Counted from the stretch's first letter, positions 43,251-52,918 are shown. The stretch is 64,000 bases of DNA from Halomonas sp. QHL1 (GCF_001882345.1 NZ_MINL01000001.1:3667852-3731851); one strand, 5' to 3'. The notes: generated from the letters alone by a model not told the origin. Numbers and translations are program-made.

Positions 43251-44696
43251 ATGGCTAAATCTTCTTCGTTTGCGTTTGTATTGGTGGCGGTCGGTGGTGC
43301 AGCCGTAGGCTTCCTCGCCGCTCAAATTATTCCTTTGCCGGGGCAAACCGTCGATGAAGTGCCTGCTGAAAGCGCTGAGACAACTGATCAATCGTCTGTT
43401 GCCGAGGCTATTGTTGGTCTTGAAAAGCTCACACTTGATGAGCGCCTGCGTGGCGAAATAACCTCGGCCAGCGAACTGAACGGTAACGACGGTAGCCGTT
43501 TCATGCGCTATGCAATCGCACTGGAAGAGAATGAGATTGTTGAGATTTCTCTCAACGGAGCCTTGCAAGGTGTTGTGGCGCTTTATGATGATGAACTACA
43601 GCTGATCAATAATGCGCCCATCGTTCGTCACCGTATTGAGGAGAGCGGTGACTATGTAGTGGTGGTTAGCGGTGCCGACGCCCATAGCTATGGCCCGTTT
43701 ACTGTTGAAAGCCGCACCGTGGAATTGACGGATGCCGACACTGTGGCAGTGGGTGAGCCAATCGATAGCTGGCTGCAAGGGGATGCCCGTGAAATCACCT
43801 TGAACATAGAAGAGGCGGGCCTCTACCAGCTGGAAATGCGTTCTGACGACTTTGATGCTTACTTAGAGATTGAAGGGCCGAATGGCTACGCTCGTGAAGA
43901 CGACGACAGTGCCGGTGATTTAAACGCGCGTATCGCCGACTTCCTTGAACCCGGTGAGTACACCCTTACTGCACGCAGCGCCTACGATGATGGCAATGGC
44001 GTTTATACGCTTTCAGTAGAGCCTCACGATTTACCGGGTGATGGCGAGCTGCGTAATGATGGGGCGCTCACTCCCGATGACTCCCTCAACGGCTGGTACA
44101 GCGGTCAGGAGCTTATTTACCAAGTAGAGGTAGAAGAAGCCGACATGTACCAAATTGAGATGCGCTCCAGCGACATCGATTCCTACCTGGTGCTTGAGGG
44201 GCCTAACGGTTACTACCGCGAAGATGATGATAGTGCCGGCAACCTGGACGCTAGCATCGCTGATTTTCTTGCTCCCGGTGAGTATCAGTTAACGGCACGC
44301 ACTGCCTATGGCGATAGCAGCGGCATGTTTACGCTCTCTATGGAACCGCGTGATATGCCAGACGCTGATCTGCGTAATGAAGGCACGCTTACCACGGGTG
44401 AAGCGCTTAACGGTTGGTATAGCGGTGAACCGCTGACGTATCAGTTGGAAGTAGAAGAGAGCTCATTAGTGACATTGGAAATGCGCTCCGACGATTTTGA
44501 TACCTTTATCGAGATCAGTGGCCAAGGCTTTGTCGCCAGCGATGACGACGGCGCAGGCGGTACCGACGCACGGCTTCAAGAGCCGTTGCTGCCCGGCACT
44601 TACACGGTGAGCGCACGCGGCTTTAGCGCTACCGGTAGCGGTATGTTCGAACTAAGCTTGAACATGGAGCCGGCGGATATTTCTCCAGAACTTTAA
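43251..44696 (+). CDS. Anchored periplasmic protein with tandem beta-sandwich (PPC-like) repeats
   Basis: A 481-residue protein with an N-terminal membrane segment (about residues 7-30) that is either a signal anchor or a signal peptide, followed by four related units of about 95-105 residues (roughly 60-155, 156-260, 262-365, 366-475). Units 2-4 share LNGWYSG or a variant, then a Y/LQ(L/V)EVEE segment, EMRSxDxDxxLxxEGPNGY, EDDDSAG, and LxPGEYxLTAR. The pattern resembles the bacterial pre-peptidase C-terminal (PPC) beta-sandwich, which often aids secretion or binds sugars. The protein is very acidic, with DDD clusters that could bind calcium, as common in halophiles. No enzyme domain is present. 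AAGGAA precedes the ATG, and a bidirectional terminator follows. Confidence 0.8.
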   Translation: MAKSSSFAFVLVAVGGAAVGFLAAQIIPLPGQTVDEVPAESAETTDQSSVAEAIVGLEKLTLDERLRGEITSASELNGNDGSRFMRYAIALEENEIVEISLNGALQGVVALYDDELQLINNAPIVRHRIEESGDYVVVVSGADAHSYGPFTVESRTVELTDADTVAVGEPIDSWLQGDAREITLNIEEAGLYQLEMRSDDFDAYLEIEGPNGYAREDDDSAGDLNARIADFLEPGEYTLTARSAYDDGNGVYTLSVEPHDLPGDGELRNDGALTPDDSLNGWYSGQELIYQVEVEEADMYQIEMRSSDIDSYLVLEGPNGYYREDDDSAGNLDASIADFLAPGEYQLTARTAYGDSSGMFTLSMEPRDMPDADLRNEGTLTTGEALNGWYSGEPLTYQLEVEESSLVTLEMRSDDFDTFIEISGQGFVASDDDGAGGTDARLQEPLLPGTYTVSARGFSATGSGMFELSLNMEPADISPEL

Positions 44697-44718
44697 TTGT
44701 TAGCGCCAATCAATAATA

Positions 44719-44750
44719 ACGCCCTTGTAGCTATCAGCGGCAAGGGCGTT
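44719..44750. terminator. Bidirectional terminator
   Basis: AACGCCCTTG (44719-44728) and CAAGGGCGTT (44741-44750) form a perfect 10-base stem between the convergent beta-repeat gene and the DMT exporter gene. Confidence 0.8.
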
Positions 44751-44789
44751 TATGTTTGGTTTGTGTTTAGAGACGCTTTGTGACGGATA

Positions 44790-45668
44790 TTAACGGCCAG
44801 CTTTGAGGCAACCTACCACCACCAGCACTGCCGCGGCGGGTAAACGCCAGTCGAGTACGCTCATGCCTGCCAACACCAGCAGCAGGGCGGCCAGAATCGG
44901 CACGCCATACGCCAAACTGCCCACAAGGCTTGCGTGCCCCCAGCGCAACGCTTTATCCCACGCCACCATAGCCACTCCGTAAGGCCCTAAGCCCAGCGCG
45001 ATTCCGGCGAGTAACGCTTCCCCGTTGGGGAGGGCGAGGTTGCCTTCCAGTATTAAGCTGGCGGCCACGGCAATAGCGCAGGCAATGAGCAATAGCCGTG
45101 GCAGTAGCGGCGTTAAGGCCACCGGCGCTGCTTGGCTTAACCATGAATAGATTGCCCAGCAGCATGCGGCTAGCAGTGCTAGCGCGTAGCCCGTGGTGGC
45201 GACACCCAGGCCGCCGCTGATAGCTTGAGGTACCAGCAGCAGTGCCGCACCTGAAAACGCAATCAGGGCGCCAACCACCCCCGCGATGCGCAGGCGGCCA
45301 AAACGGCTCCATTGGCTGAGTAGCACGAATAGCACGGGCCATGTGTAGGTAATGAGCGCCGCTTCTGCGGCGGGCGCTAACCGCATACCAATAAAGTAGG
45401 TACTTACGGCGCCAAAGATGAGAAGCGGGATACCCACCCAAACGCTGAGCTGCCAACCCTTACCGCAGGCGGCGACGTTTACGCGGCGGCTTAACGGTAG
45501 CGTCGCCAATGATCCCGCTAGCAGAGTAACGGCGGTAAGCTGCAAGGGCGGTGACGCTTTGGCAAATTCAGCCAGCAGCGGTGCCGCACTCCAAAGCATC
45601 ACGGCCACCAGCGCCGCACCAACACTGTACCAACGTGGGAATAACGCGGGGGAGTGAACGGGATGCAT
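44790..45668 (-). CDS. EamA/DMT-family transporter
   Basis: A 292-residue inner-membrane protein with ten predicted helices in two EamA repeats, of the drug/metabolite transporter superfamily. ALVAVMLWSAAPLLAEFAK opens the first repeat and the second begins near GYALALLAACCWAIYSWLSQ. Members of this group, such as YddG, export amino acids or other metabolites; the substrate is not certain. Two in-frame ATGs compete: I chose 45668 because AAGGAGA lies eight bases upstream; the other is at 45692. The divergent LysR gene with about 100 bases between is the probable regulator. Confidence 0.85.
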   Translation of the reverse strand: MHPVHSPALFPRWYSVGAALVAVMLWSAAPLLAEFAKASPPLQLTAVTLLAGSLATLPLSRRVNVAACGKGWQLSVWVGIPLLIFGAVSTYFIGMRLAPAAEAALITYTWPVLFVLLSQWSRFGRLRIAGVVGALIAFSGAALLLVPQAISGGLGVATTGYALALLAACCWAIYSWLSQAAPVALTPLLPRLLLIACAIAVAASLILEGNLALPNGEALLAGIALGLGPYGVAMVAWDKALRWGHASLVGSLAYGVPILAALLLVLAGMSVLDWRLPAAAVLVVVGCLKAGR

Positions 45669-45769
45669 AAGAGATCTCCTTGATTTGAGCATATGCCGAG
45701 CAGCATACTCATCATCAATGCATCACAATATCGATCTTTTATGATCAGTTTCATCAAGTTTGGTGATAT

Positions 45770-46642
45770 ATGCGTGCACCCACCTTAGACCTAACCCTGC
45801 TGCGCACCCTGGTGGCAATTGCGGACACCGGCAGTGTGACCGCAGCCGCTAAACGGTTGGCGTACACCCAGTCCACCGTGAGCATGCAGCTGCAGCGATT
45901 AGAAGCACAGCTATCGCTTACGCTGCATGAGCGGGAAGGGCGACGAATACGCTTTACCTCAGAAGGGGAGCGCTTACTTAATCATGCCCGGCGGCTATTA
46001 GCGCTTAACGATGAAGCGTGGAGCGATATGCAGGCGCGACAGGTAACAGGGGATCTGACCCTCGGCATTCCTGAAGATTACGCCTCGCTACTACCCTCGG
46101 TATTCGCATACTTTCATCAGCTCTACCCCGCCGTGGGGCTTAAGGTTATCTGTGGCACCAGCACCCATCTCGTTGAGCAGGTTAAGGCCAAAGAGTTGGA
46201 CCTCGCCCTGGTGACCCGGCAGCGTAACTCGCCGGGCGGCGATGTGATTCGTCGGGAACCGCTGCTGTGGGCAGTCGGTATGAACCAGCAACCGCTGCTT
46301 AGTGACCCGCTCCCACTGGCACTCTATTCACCGGGGGCAGATGTATTTCGTGAAGTAGCCGAGCAGGCGTTGCAATCAGCCGGGCGTAGCTGGCGTGTGG
46401 CCTATACCAGCCAATCCATGGCCGGACTGGCGCCGATTGTTACCGCTGGTTTGGCCATCGTGGTGGTGACTCGCAGCATGCTAACCCCTGCGCTGAGGCC
46501 GCTGGATGAGAGCAGCGGGCTGCCTGCACTGCCGATGATTGAATTGGCGCTTCACCGAGCGCCTCACCGACCTTCGGAACCTGCGCGCCGTTTAGGCGAG
46601 TTAATACGCGAGCAATTAGCAGCACCCGAACAAGCGCTATAA
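45770..46642 (+). CDS. LysR family transcriptional regulator, LrhA-like
   Basis: A 290-residue LysR regulator with HTH LDLTLLRTLVAIADTGSVTAAA, then TQSTVSMQLQRLEAQL, close in style to the LrhA/HexA group, and an effector domain (about 90-280) with LTLGIPEDYASLLPSVFAYF. It lies divergent from the DMT transporter gene, so it probably controls export of a metabolite that also acts as its effector. GGTGATAT precedes the ATG. A cytochrome b561 gene follows after 128 bases and seems independent. Confidence 0.92.
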   Translation: MRAPTLDLTLLRTLVAIADTGSVTAAAKRLAYTQSTVSMQLQRLEAQLSLTLHEREGRRIRFTSEGERLLNHARRLLALNDEAWSDMQARQVTGDLTLGIPEDYASLLPSVFAYFHQLYPAVGLKVICGTSTHLVEQVKAKELDLALVTRQRNSPGGDVIRREPLLWAVGMNQQPLLSDPLPLALYSPGADVFREVAEQALQSAGRSWRVAYTSQSMAGLAPIVTAGLAIVVVTRSMLTPALRPLDESSGLPALPMIELALHRAPHRPSEPARRLGELIREQLAAPEQAL

Positions 46643-46770
46643 CATGGCTTTTTAATCCAGTAGAGTCTAAGTAATGCTTACCGTTGATGGTCATGTAGTG
46701 CTTTAATCAGCGTAATGGCGCGTTACTGACTAGAATGAAAAGCAAATGAATTAGTTGTTAGGAGCACTAC

Positions 46771-47328
46771 ATGCACGAACTGGATCGCTATATCTACCCG
46801 CATCGGGTGCTGCACTGGCTGGTGGCTGGGGCGGTGTTGCTCTCCTTGGCCCGCGGTTTAACGTTAGGTTTTTTGGGCTATGAGCGCACTGTCGCTTTAG
46901 TCGGCAATATGCTTACGAACTTGCTGTATACCAGCCATAAGACGCTGGGTGTGCTGATCCTGTTGTTAATGACGCTACGTATTATTACCCGCTTGGCCTT
47001 TTTGGTGCCTGACCATGAACCGCCCTTAAATGCCTTCGAGCGGATTGTTAGCACCAGTGTCCACCATTTGCTCTACATAGCGCTGGTGGTTATGCCCTTA
47101 CTGGGTTGGGCCGCCACAGCAAGCGGCGGCTTTCCTGTGGAGTTTTTCCATTGGCATTTGCCAGGCTTGATTGGCGAGCGTGAGCAGCTGTCTGAACAAC
47201 TCTTTATGTGGCATGGGCGCCTGGGGTGGGTCATTTTAGGCTTGGTGGTGCTGCACGTCGCTGGCGCTATATTCCATTGGAAAATCAAGCGCGATAACGT
47301 TATGAGAAGGATGAGCCTGTTTGATTAA
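46771..47328 (+). CDS. Cytochrome b561 (CybB family)
   Basis: A 185-residue four-helix membrane cytochrome b of the YodB/CybB type that oxidises ubiquinol, for example with superoxide, or passes electrons to periplasmic partners. Heme-ligand histidines are placed as expected: YPHRVLHWLVAG in helix 1, TSHKTLGVLILLLM in helix 2, TSVHHLLYIALVVMPLLGW in helix 3 and LHVAGAIFHW in helix 4. AGGAGC precedes the ATG at proper spacing. It converges with the GGDEF gene, only 22 bases away. Confidence 0.9.
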   Translation: MHELDRYIYPHRVLHWLVAGAVLLSLARGLTLGFLGYERTVALVGNMLTNLLYTSHKTLGVLILLLMTLRIITRLAFLVPDHEPPLNAFERIVSTSVHHLLYIALVVMPLLGWAATASGGFPVEFFHWHLPGLIGEREQLSEQLFMWHGRLGWVILGLVVLHVAGAIFHWKIKRDNVMRRMSLFD

Positions 47329-47350
47329 CGGCCAATGAATTGGTTAAAGA

Positions 47351-49156
47351 CTAACTCGCCGAGCCGTAGCGATAGCACTCTGCTGCTTGGCGAGATTTGA
47401 CAGCGTACATATGGCTATCGGCTTCACGCAGTAAGCTCTCGAGAGTGGCGTCATCTGCACCCTGGGCAGTGCTTACCCCGATGCTCACGCTAACACTGAC
47501 CCGCTCGCCGCAGGGGAGTTTGATCGGTGAGCGAATAGCTTCGTTGATACGGGCCTGTATATTCTCAAGGGTATCTTCGGGTTCAATATTTTCCATGATG
47601 ATAATGAATTCATCGCCTCCAAAGCGTGCGCAGTGGTCACACGTCCGCGCCAGGTGGGCGATGCGTTTAGCTATTTGTTGTAATACAAAATCTCCTGCCT
47701 CATGGCCGTAGCAGTCGTTAATAGGTTTGAAGCGGTCAAGATCGAGCATTAGTAACGCTAGGCGCTGGCCATGTTGACGATTACGCTCCAAAGCCTCTGC
47801 GGCGCAGCACGCTAAGCCGTGGCGATTTAATAAACCTGTCAGCATATCGCAGTTGGCTAAATGCTCCAGCGCTTTAGTGCGGGCGGCAACTTTTTGTTCC
47901 AGCGCGGCTTCCTGCTTTTTAAGCGCAGTTAATATATCGGCTTGAGCCCGTTCTTTTTGCCGTTTGAGTTTGTTAAAGCGTGATGCCAGCGCAAACGAGA
48001 GCAGTAACATTTCTAGCGCAGAGCCAATTTGAATACCATGTAGGGTAATAAAATTAGCCGGCAGTATGCCCAGGTTGCGTAGCGCAAAGACACCTGCACC
48101 TAACAGGAATATCGACCACGCAAACACGAATATTCGAGCGCTGGGTATGCGTCGAAAACTGCAGTAGCTGCCGCATATCAGGAGCAGCAAAGCCGCCATA
48201 AAACCCGTCACATCCATTAGGTGAAGGGCCGCAGGAATGGGTAGCAGCAGCGAGGCAATGACGGCCAGCCAACAGTAGTTGCGGAAGGTGTTTAATACTT
48301 GATGCCAGCGTGGACAGTAGGTCTCTGTGTTAAGAAAACTCTGCGCAAACAGCGTGGCCATGGTAGAGGCAAAGGTGAAACCAAGCGCTACTAAGCGGGA
48401 CGTGTTTTCACCCAAAAAACTCCAAAACATGAGTGTGCCAATGCCGTTGAATGCCAGAATGGCAAGCCCAAAGCCAGCGACAAATAGCGAGTAGTGAAGA
48501 AATACACGCTCTTTTAAGCCAAAAAATAGCAGTAAATTATATAAACCCATCGCCAGCAGCATGCCAAAGTAAGTGGCCAGCCAAAAATTATGACGATCGT
48601 TCTGGGAATAAAATGCCTCTGGCGATAATAAGTTATAGCTCAGCATTTTGCTGCCTGAGGCAGCCACATGGGTATATAGCGTGACGGTTTCGTGGGCGGC
48701 CAGCTCAAGCGGAAAAACCGCCTGACGGTGAGGGAGCGCGCGCTGTTCAACGGGAACCGCACTGCCGCTTTGCTGCTCATCAAGAAGCTGTTGGCGAAGC
48801 GTGTAAAGAGTAACGTAATCCAGAAACGGATATTCAAATGTCACCATCCACCGCTGGGGATCCGGCGAATCATTGCGCACCTGGGTTCGCAGCCATACGT
48901 CACCTCGGGTGTAGCCGAAATTTAAATCTTCGGCTTGGTGCGTTCGCTGAAATGTAAGCTGTTGGTTGAGCAAATCGTTAATCGTTATAGACTGTTCATC
49001 GTCGTGCCAGAACTCGCTATAAGGGGCAAATGAGTAACTCGCCTGGCTTGGCGATGCAGATAAAAGAGTGTTTGCCTGGGCCCACGGCGTACAATAAACC
49101 GCAAGCAGCAACATGATGCCGGTGTAAACACCCGCTGTTAAACGTCGTGCATGCAT
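47351..49156 (-). CDS. Diguanylate cyclase with 7TMR-DISM sensor
   Basis: A 601-residue membrane protein that probably makes cyclic di-GMP in response to an extracytoplasmic ligand. A signal peptide (to about QAN, residue 30) precedes a DISMED2-type beta-domain (about 45-180: FGYTRGDVWLRTQVRND), seven helices (about 190-385), a short coiled coil (ALKKQEAALEQKVAARTKALEHL) and a GGDEF domain (about 425-590) with CDMLTGLLNRHG and the active-site FGGDEF. No EAL domain is present, and no RxxD inhibitory site is obvious (four residues before GGDEF read CARF). A frame to a GTG at 49195 with AGGGA before it would add a lysine-rich, low-complexity 13-residue leader; I prefer the ATG at 49156, which begins directly with the signal peptide. 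Confidence 0.9.
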   Translation of the reverse strand: MHARRLTAGVYTGIMLLLAVYCTPWAQANTLLSASPSQASYSFAPYSEFWHDDEQSITINDLLNQQLTFQRTHQAEDLNFGYTRGDVWLRTQVRNDSPDPQRWMVTFEYPFLDYVTLYTLRQQLLDEQQSGSAVPVEQRALPHRQAVFPLELAAHETVTLYTHVAASGSKMLSYNLLSPEAFYSQNDRHNFWLATYFGMLLAMGLYNLLLFFGLKERVFLHYSLFVAGFGLAILAFNGIGTLMFWSFLGENTSRLVALGFTFASTMATLFAQSFLNTETYCPRWHQVLNTFRNYCWLAVIASLLLPIPAALHLMDVTGFMAALLLLICGSYCSFRRIPSARIFVFAWSIFLLGAGVFALRNLGILPANFITLHGIQIGSALEMLLLSFALASRFNKLKRQKERAQADILTALKKQEAALEQKVAARTKALEHLANCDMLTGLLNRHGLACCAAEALERNRQHGQRLALLMLDLDRFKPINDCYGHEAGDFVLQQIAKRIAHLARTCDHCARFGGDEFIIIMENIEPEDTLENIQARINEAIRSPIKLPCGERVSVSVSIGVSTAQGADDATLESLLREADSHMYAVKSRQAAECYRYGSAS

Positions 49157-49363
49157 AGGGTATCGCTTTTTTTTTGGTTTTTTTACCCCGATCACTGTTC
49201 CCTGGGTTCCCTTACCCGCCGGGGGCCGCTAGTTCGTAGACATAGCGCTCATACTGGCTTGCATGCCACTTCGCACGAAAGCAACTCAAATTTCCCTGTG
49301 CCTACGATAAGCCTCTTGAGTGTAGTCGGCTTTGGAAAAATATTGTGTTTAAAACCCTCATGC

Positions 49364-50230
49364 TTAAGTCATCACTTTGCTTAAGTGTTTTGTAAGTTGT
49401 TGAATTAGTTGGCCGCTGTGGCGCCAAAAATGCCAATAGAGAGGCACTGTCAAAAAGTGACCGGGAGCAACGCTGGCCAGTTGGCCACTCGCTAGTAATT
49501 CTTCAACCTGTAGTTGCGGCATCATGCCGTACCCGATCCCCGCTGCTGCTAAGCGCACAAAGCCTTCTGAAGATGGGCAGAGGTGGTAAGGAAAGTGGCC
49601 GTGGTAATCGCACTGAGCAAGAAAGCGATGCTGTAATTGATCGTGAGGGCCGAACACGATGGCTGGCGCACGCTGAAAGCTCTCCTCCGAAGGACCTTCT
49701 GGAAAGTAGCGCTCGATATACGCCGGTGTCGCCAACGGGTGGTAGCGCATTTCTCCCAGCGCAACGCAACGTGCCCCGGCAATCGGCTGCGGTGTAGCGC
49801 ACAGGCAGGCCGCTACATCACCATCACGCAGGCGCTTGAGCCCGACATCCTGGTCTTCAATCACCAAATCTAGCAGTACGCCCTCCTGTTGGCAGATAGT
49901 TGCGATGGCCTCAGCCCACCAAGTGACCAAACTATCCGCATTGATAGCGATACGCAGGCGCGCTGCCTGGTCATCCAGGGTGGGTAGGGAGCCGCGCAAG
50001 TCTCGCTCTAGTAGCTGTACTTGCTGGTAGTGGGTCAATAGTCGTTGGCCCGCAGGAGTGGGGGCTAGATGAGGGTGGCGTATAAGCACCGGCTGGCCAA
50101 GGCGAACTTCCAGCGCTTTGATGCGTTGTGAGACAGCCGACTGCGAAAGCCCCAGTACATCGCCTGCGCGCTCAAAGCCGTCGCATTCCACTACGGTCGC
50201 TAAGGCGTGAAGCAGTTTGTAATCCAACAT
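49364..50230 (-). CDS. argP: LysR-type regulator ArgP
   Basis: A 288-residue regulator that in E. coli senses lysine and arginine and activates argO, the arginine exporter gene. The HTH reads LDYKLLHALATVVECDGFERAGDVLGLSQSAVSQRIKALEVRLGQPVLIR, the hallmark of ArgP/LysG proteins. The rest is the effector domain (ATPAYIERYFPEG, AAGIGYGMMP). Its partner exporter gene is at 58658 in this window, divergent but 8.4 kb away, with an iron-siderophore cluster in between. No terminator is seen before the diguanylate cyclase gene. Confidence 0.92.
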   Translation of the reverse strand: MLDYKLLHALATVVECDGFERAGDVLGLSQSAVSQRIKALEVRLGQPVLIRHPHLAPTPAGQRLLTHYQQVQLLERDLRGSLPTLDDQAARLRIAINADSLVTWWAEAIATICQQEGVLLDLVIEDQDVGLKRLRDGDVAACLCATPQPIAGARCVALGEMRYHPLATPAYIERYFPEGPSEESFQRAPAIVFGPHDQLQHRFLAQCDYHGHFPYHLCPSSEGFVRLAAAGIGYGMMPQLQVEELLASGQLASVAPGHFLTVPLYWHFWRHSGQLIQQLTKHLSKVMT

Positions 50231-50300
50231 GGCGGTGTTCCAAGCCCATAAGAGTAGTGACGTTAATTAAAAAGTGATGATTTAACAAATGCACACTAAA

Positions 50301-50319
50301 GCAAATGAAAATCAATTCA
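50301..50319. promoter_or_regulatory. Putative Fur box before the siderophore exporter gene
   Basis: GCAAATGAAAATCAATTCA matches 12 of 19 positions of the Fur consensus, with the core AATGAxAATCAxT preserved. It lies 65 bases before the exporter start and 71 bases from the divergent argP start. Confidence 0.5.
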
Positions 50320-50383
50320 TTATTGACTTGGCCCAGCAGTGCGGCACAATTCGGCGCTTATACAACCATGGTGGAAGGTAATA

Positions 50384-52036
50384 ATGGAACTGCTGCGCTT
50401 AGTATTTCATCACTACCGCTGGCCCTTTTTAGGCGCCATTGCTCTGAGTCTATTGAGCGCTGGCTTAGGGGGTGGGGTGATTGCCTTTATCAACCAGCGG
50501 CTTATTGAGGTAGGCAGTATGGCAGCGCTGCCGCAATTTCTTGGTCTGCTGGCAGTGCTGCTGGCAGTCACACTCAGTACCCAGTTGGCGCTGACCGTGC
50601 TGGGTCACCACTTTGTGTTTGACCTACGCTCGCGGCTGGTGAAGCGGATTCTCGACACCGATATTGAGCGCTTGGAGCAACTGGGCAACGCCACCTTGCT
50701 TGCCAGTCTGTCCAGCGATGTGCGTAACATCACCATTGGTTTTGTGCGCCTACCGGAGCTGATTCAGGGCGTGGTGCTTACGCTGGCTTCGGTGGCCTAT
50801 TTGGCATGGCTCTCGCCGCAAATGGTGGTCATCACCGTGCTATGGATCGCCTTCACCATGGGCGTGGGCTGGTGGTTGGTCTCTAAGGTATATCGCCATT
50901 TTCACCTCGTACGTGAAAGCGAAGACAGTCTGTATAAAGATTTCCAGGCGGCCATTGAAGGGCGCAAAGAGCTGGCGCTCAACCGCGACCGCGCCCGGCG
51001 CTTTTATGATGAGCGCTATACCGCCAATGCACGCGACTACCGTCACCACATTATCCGTGCCGATACCTACCATTTAAGTGCCAATAACTGGTCTAACATT
51101 ATGATGTTAGGCGCCATCGGGGTGGTGTTTTTCCTCTCTAATGGGTTGGGTTGGGCAAATACCACCGTGGCTTCCACCTTTGCGCTGACGCTGCTATTCC
51201 TGCGTACACCGCTGATTCAGGCGGTGGGCGCTTGGCCGACCTTGATTAGCGCTCAGGTCGCATTTGATAAACTGAGCAGCCTGGAATTGGCCGAGTACCA
51301 GTCAAGCTTTGCCGTCGACGATACGCTGGCCGACTGGCAGCGCCTTGAGCTGGAGGAAGTCACTTACCACTACCCGGACACTGCACAAAGCGAGGGCTTC
51401 CAGGTGGGGCCTCTCAATATGACCCTTGAGCGCGGTGAACAGGTGTTTCTGATCGGCGGCAACGGCAGCGGTAAGTCGACCCTGGCAAGGCTGCTCTCTG
51501 GGTTATACCGTCCCCAAAGCGGCACTATTAAGATTGATGGACAGGTGGTTAATGCTGCTCAATGGCAAGCGTTCCGCGCTCGCTTTGCCAGCGTGTTTAC
51601 CGATTTCCACCAGTTTGATCAGGCCATGGGCCCTGAAGGATTACCTGCTGACCAGAAGGTCGTTGATACCTGGCTTGAGCGACTACAGATGCAGCACAAA
51701 TTGCAGTGGGAGGGCGATCGCGTCATTAACACCCAGCTCTCACAAGGGCAGCGCAAGCGCCTGGCGCTGTTGCTGGCGATTGCCGAAAAACGCGATATCT
51801 TGCTGCTCGACGAGTGGGCGGCGGATCAAGACCCGCAGTTCCGGCGGCTGTTCTACCGCGAGCTGTTACCGCACTTAAAAGCGATGGGTAAAACCGTGTT
51901 TGCCATCAGCCATGACGACAGCTACTTCGTCCACGCTGATCGATTGCTGGAGATGTCGAAGGGGCAGCTTAGCGAGCTGAAAGGCGAGCAGCGTACGCGA
52001 GCAAGCGAAGATGCAGTTGCTCAAATAAACATTTAA
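50384..52036 (+). CDS. Cyclic-peptide/siderophore-type ABC exporter (fused permease and ATPase)
   Basis: A 550-residue half-transporter of the PvdE/SyrD/YojI (cyclic peptide exporter) type, which dimerises to export peptides or siderophores. Six membrane helices (about 15-290) are followed by an ATPase: Walker [10 protein letters not shown] (about 361-369), signature LSQGQRKR (about 450-457) and Walker [13 protein letters not shown] (about 470). These variants are usual in this subgroup. The frame opens at 50339, but GGAAGG before 50384 decides the start. A Fur-like box lies upstream and iron-reduction genes follow, so siderophore secretion or recycling is the best guess. No siderophore synthetase is present in the window. 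Confidence 0.88.
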   Translation: MELLRLVFHHYRWPFLGAIALSLLSAGLGGGVIAFINQRLIEVGSMAALPQFLGLLAVLLAVTLSTQLALTVLGHHFVFDLRSRLVKRILDTDIERLEQLGNATLLASLSSDVRNITIGFVRLPELIQGVVLTLASVAYLAWLSPQMVVITVLWIAFTMGVGWWLVSKVYRHFHLVRESEDSLYKDFQAAIEGRKELALNRDRARRFYDERYTANARDYRHHIIRADTYHLSANNWSNIMMLGAIGVVFFLSNGLGWANTTVASTFALTLLFLRTPLIQAVGAWPTLISAQVAFDKLSSLELAEYQSSFAVDDTLADWQRLELEEVTYHYPDTAQSEGFQVGPLNMTLERGEQVFLIGGNGSGKSTLARLLSGLYRPQSGTIKIDGQVVNAAQWQAFRARFASVFTDFHQFDQAMGPEGLPADQKVVDTWLERLQMQHKLQWEGDRVINTQLSQGQRKRLALLLAIAEKRDILLLDEWAADQDPQFRRLFYRELLPHLKAMGKTVFAISHDDSYFVHADRLLEMSKGQLSELKGEQRTRASEDAVAQINI

Positions 52037-52048
52037 ATCGCTAGAATT

Positions 52049-52837
52049 TTAACCGGCGGCCTGTTTAGCGCGCTTACGCGCTTCCAGGTCGCAGCCCTCT
52101 AGCGGGCAGGTGCCGCAGGTATCAAACTCATCCAGTAAATAGCGCAGGCAGCAGAGCTTGCGCACCCGCTTAACCTCCTCACCACCCTTGGGCGTAAAGT
52201 AACGCACCGGCTGAAATAGCGGGTTGCGCTTGCCGTTGGGCAGGTTGCGCGCTTCCAGCAACGCTTTGGCGGCCTCAAGCGCCCCGCCATTAACAAGTGG
52301 ATGCTCGGCTAACGCGCTTACGTAGTAATCCACGTAGCCACCGGCATTGCTCCAGAATACTCGCTGCGCAGCACCGGAGATGGCCGCAAGCTGCTCAATC
52401 AACGGTGCCCAGTGCTGCTCAATCAGGGTGGCAAAACGCTCAAAGGGATCTTGAGTGGTTAACGGCGTGCCTTCGTGGGACAACCACAGCCGCGAGGTGG
52501 CGCCCTTGTCGTTAAAGATAACTTGCATGTCGTCCAGACCCACCGGGAGGTCACGGTTAAGCAGCAGGTTGGCTGTCAACGTAGGAACGGTTAGCGCACT
52601 GAAGTGCCATTTCGACCACAGCGATACCACTGCCCGCTGGTCACCGCCTGGGTACTGTGCAGCGAAATGGGCGAGATCCGCTTTGAGCCAATCGGTATTC
52701 CGCCAGCGGGCTGTTTTGAAGGCTTCCAGCGGTGGCGCTCCACCTATTAACGGCGGCGTAAAGTTCGCCAACGGCCCGGTGTAGCAAGCAGCCAACGAGG
52801 GCTCGAACAGTTGTGGCTGACGCAGAGCGGAGGGCAT
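52049..52837 (-). CDS. fhuF: Siderophore-iron reductase FhuF
   Basis: A 262-residue cytoplasmic protein that reduces ferric hydroxamate siderophores to release iron. The C-terminal [2Fe-2S] ligands are present in the unusual FhuF spacing: C229-C230, ten residues, C241, two residues, C244 (LCCLRYLL...DTCGTCP). The N-terminal part carries WSKWHFSALTVPTLTANLLL and DDMQVIFNDKG, as in FhuF. GGAG is placed before the ATG. It converges with the exporter gene (12 bases between stops), and a Fur-like box lies about 60 bases upstream. FhuF works with hydroxamates, so that is the likely siderophore class. Confidence 0.92.
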   Translation of the reverse strand: MPSALRQPQLFEPSLAACYTGPLANFTPPLIGGAPPLEAFKTARWRNTDWLKADLAHFAAQYPGGDQRAVVSLWSKWHFSALTVPTLTANLLLNRDLPVGLDDMQVIFNDKGATSRLWLSHEGTPLTTQDPFERFATLIEQHWAPLIEQLAAISGAAQRVFWSNAGGYVDYYVSALAEHPLVNGGALEAAKALLEARNLPNGKRNPLFQPVRYFTPKGGEEVKRVRKLCCLRYLLDEFDTCGTCPLEGCDLEARKRAKQAAG

Positions 52838-52899
52838 CGCGGGGCTCCATCACAGGGCTTTCATACGGGGCGCTGGGAAATAATATATTCAGCTTAATC

Positions 52900-52918
52900 G
52901 ATAATGCGTATCAGTTGA
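52900..52918. promoter_or_regulatory. Putative Fur box before fhuF
   Basis: GATAATGCGTATCAGTTGA matches 12 of 19 consensus positions, with the left GATAATG half perfect. It lies 63 bases upstream of the fhuF start and close to the end of the ATPase gene. Confidence 0.4.

Noticed and set aside
49156..49195. GTG start for the diguanylate cyclase with a lysine-rich leader
   Set aside because: The extra 13 residues come from an A-rich tract and would precede an otherwise normal signal peptide; the ATG at 49156 is simpler, though the GTG has a possible ribosome site.
50384..52036. Exporter as a multidrug pump of the MsbA type
   Set aside because: The LSQGQ signature, the Walker B variant and the siderophore context fit the cyclic-peptide exporter subgroup better than MsbA-like pumps.
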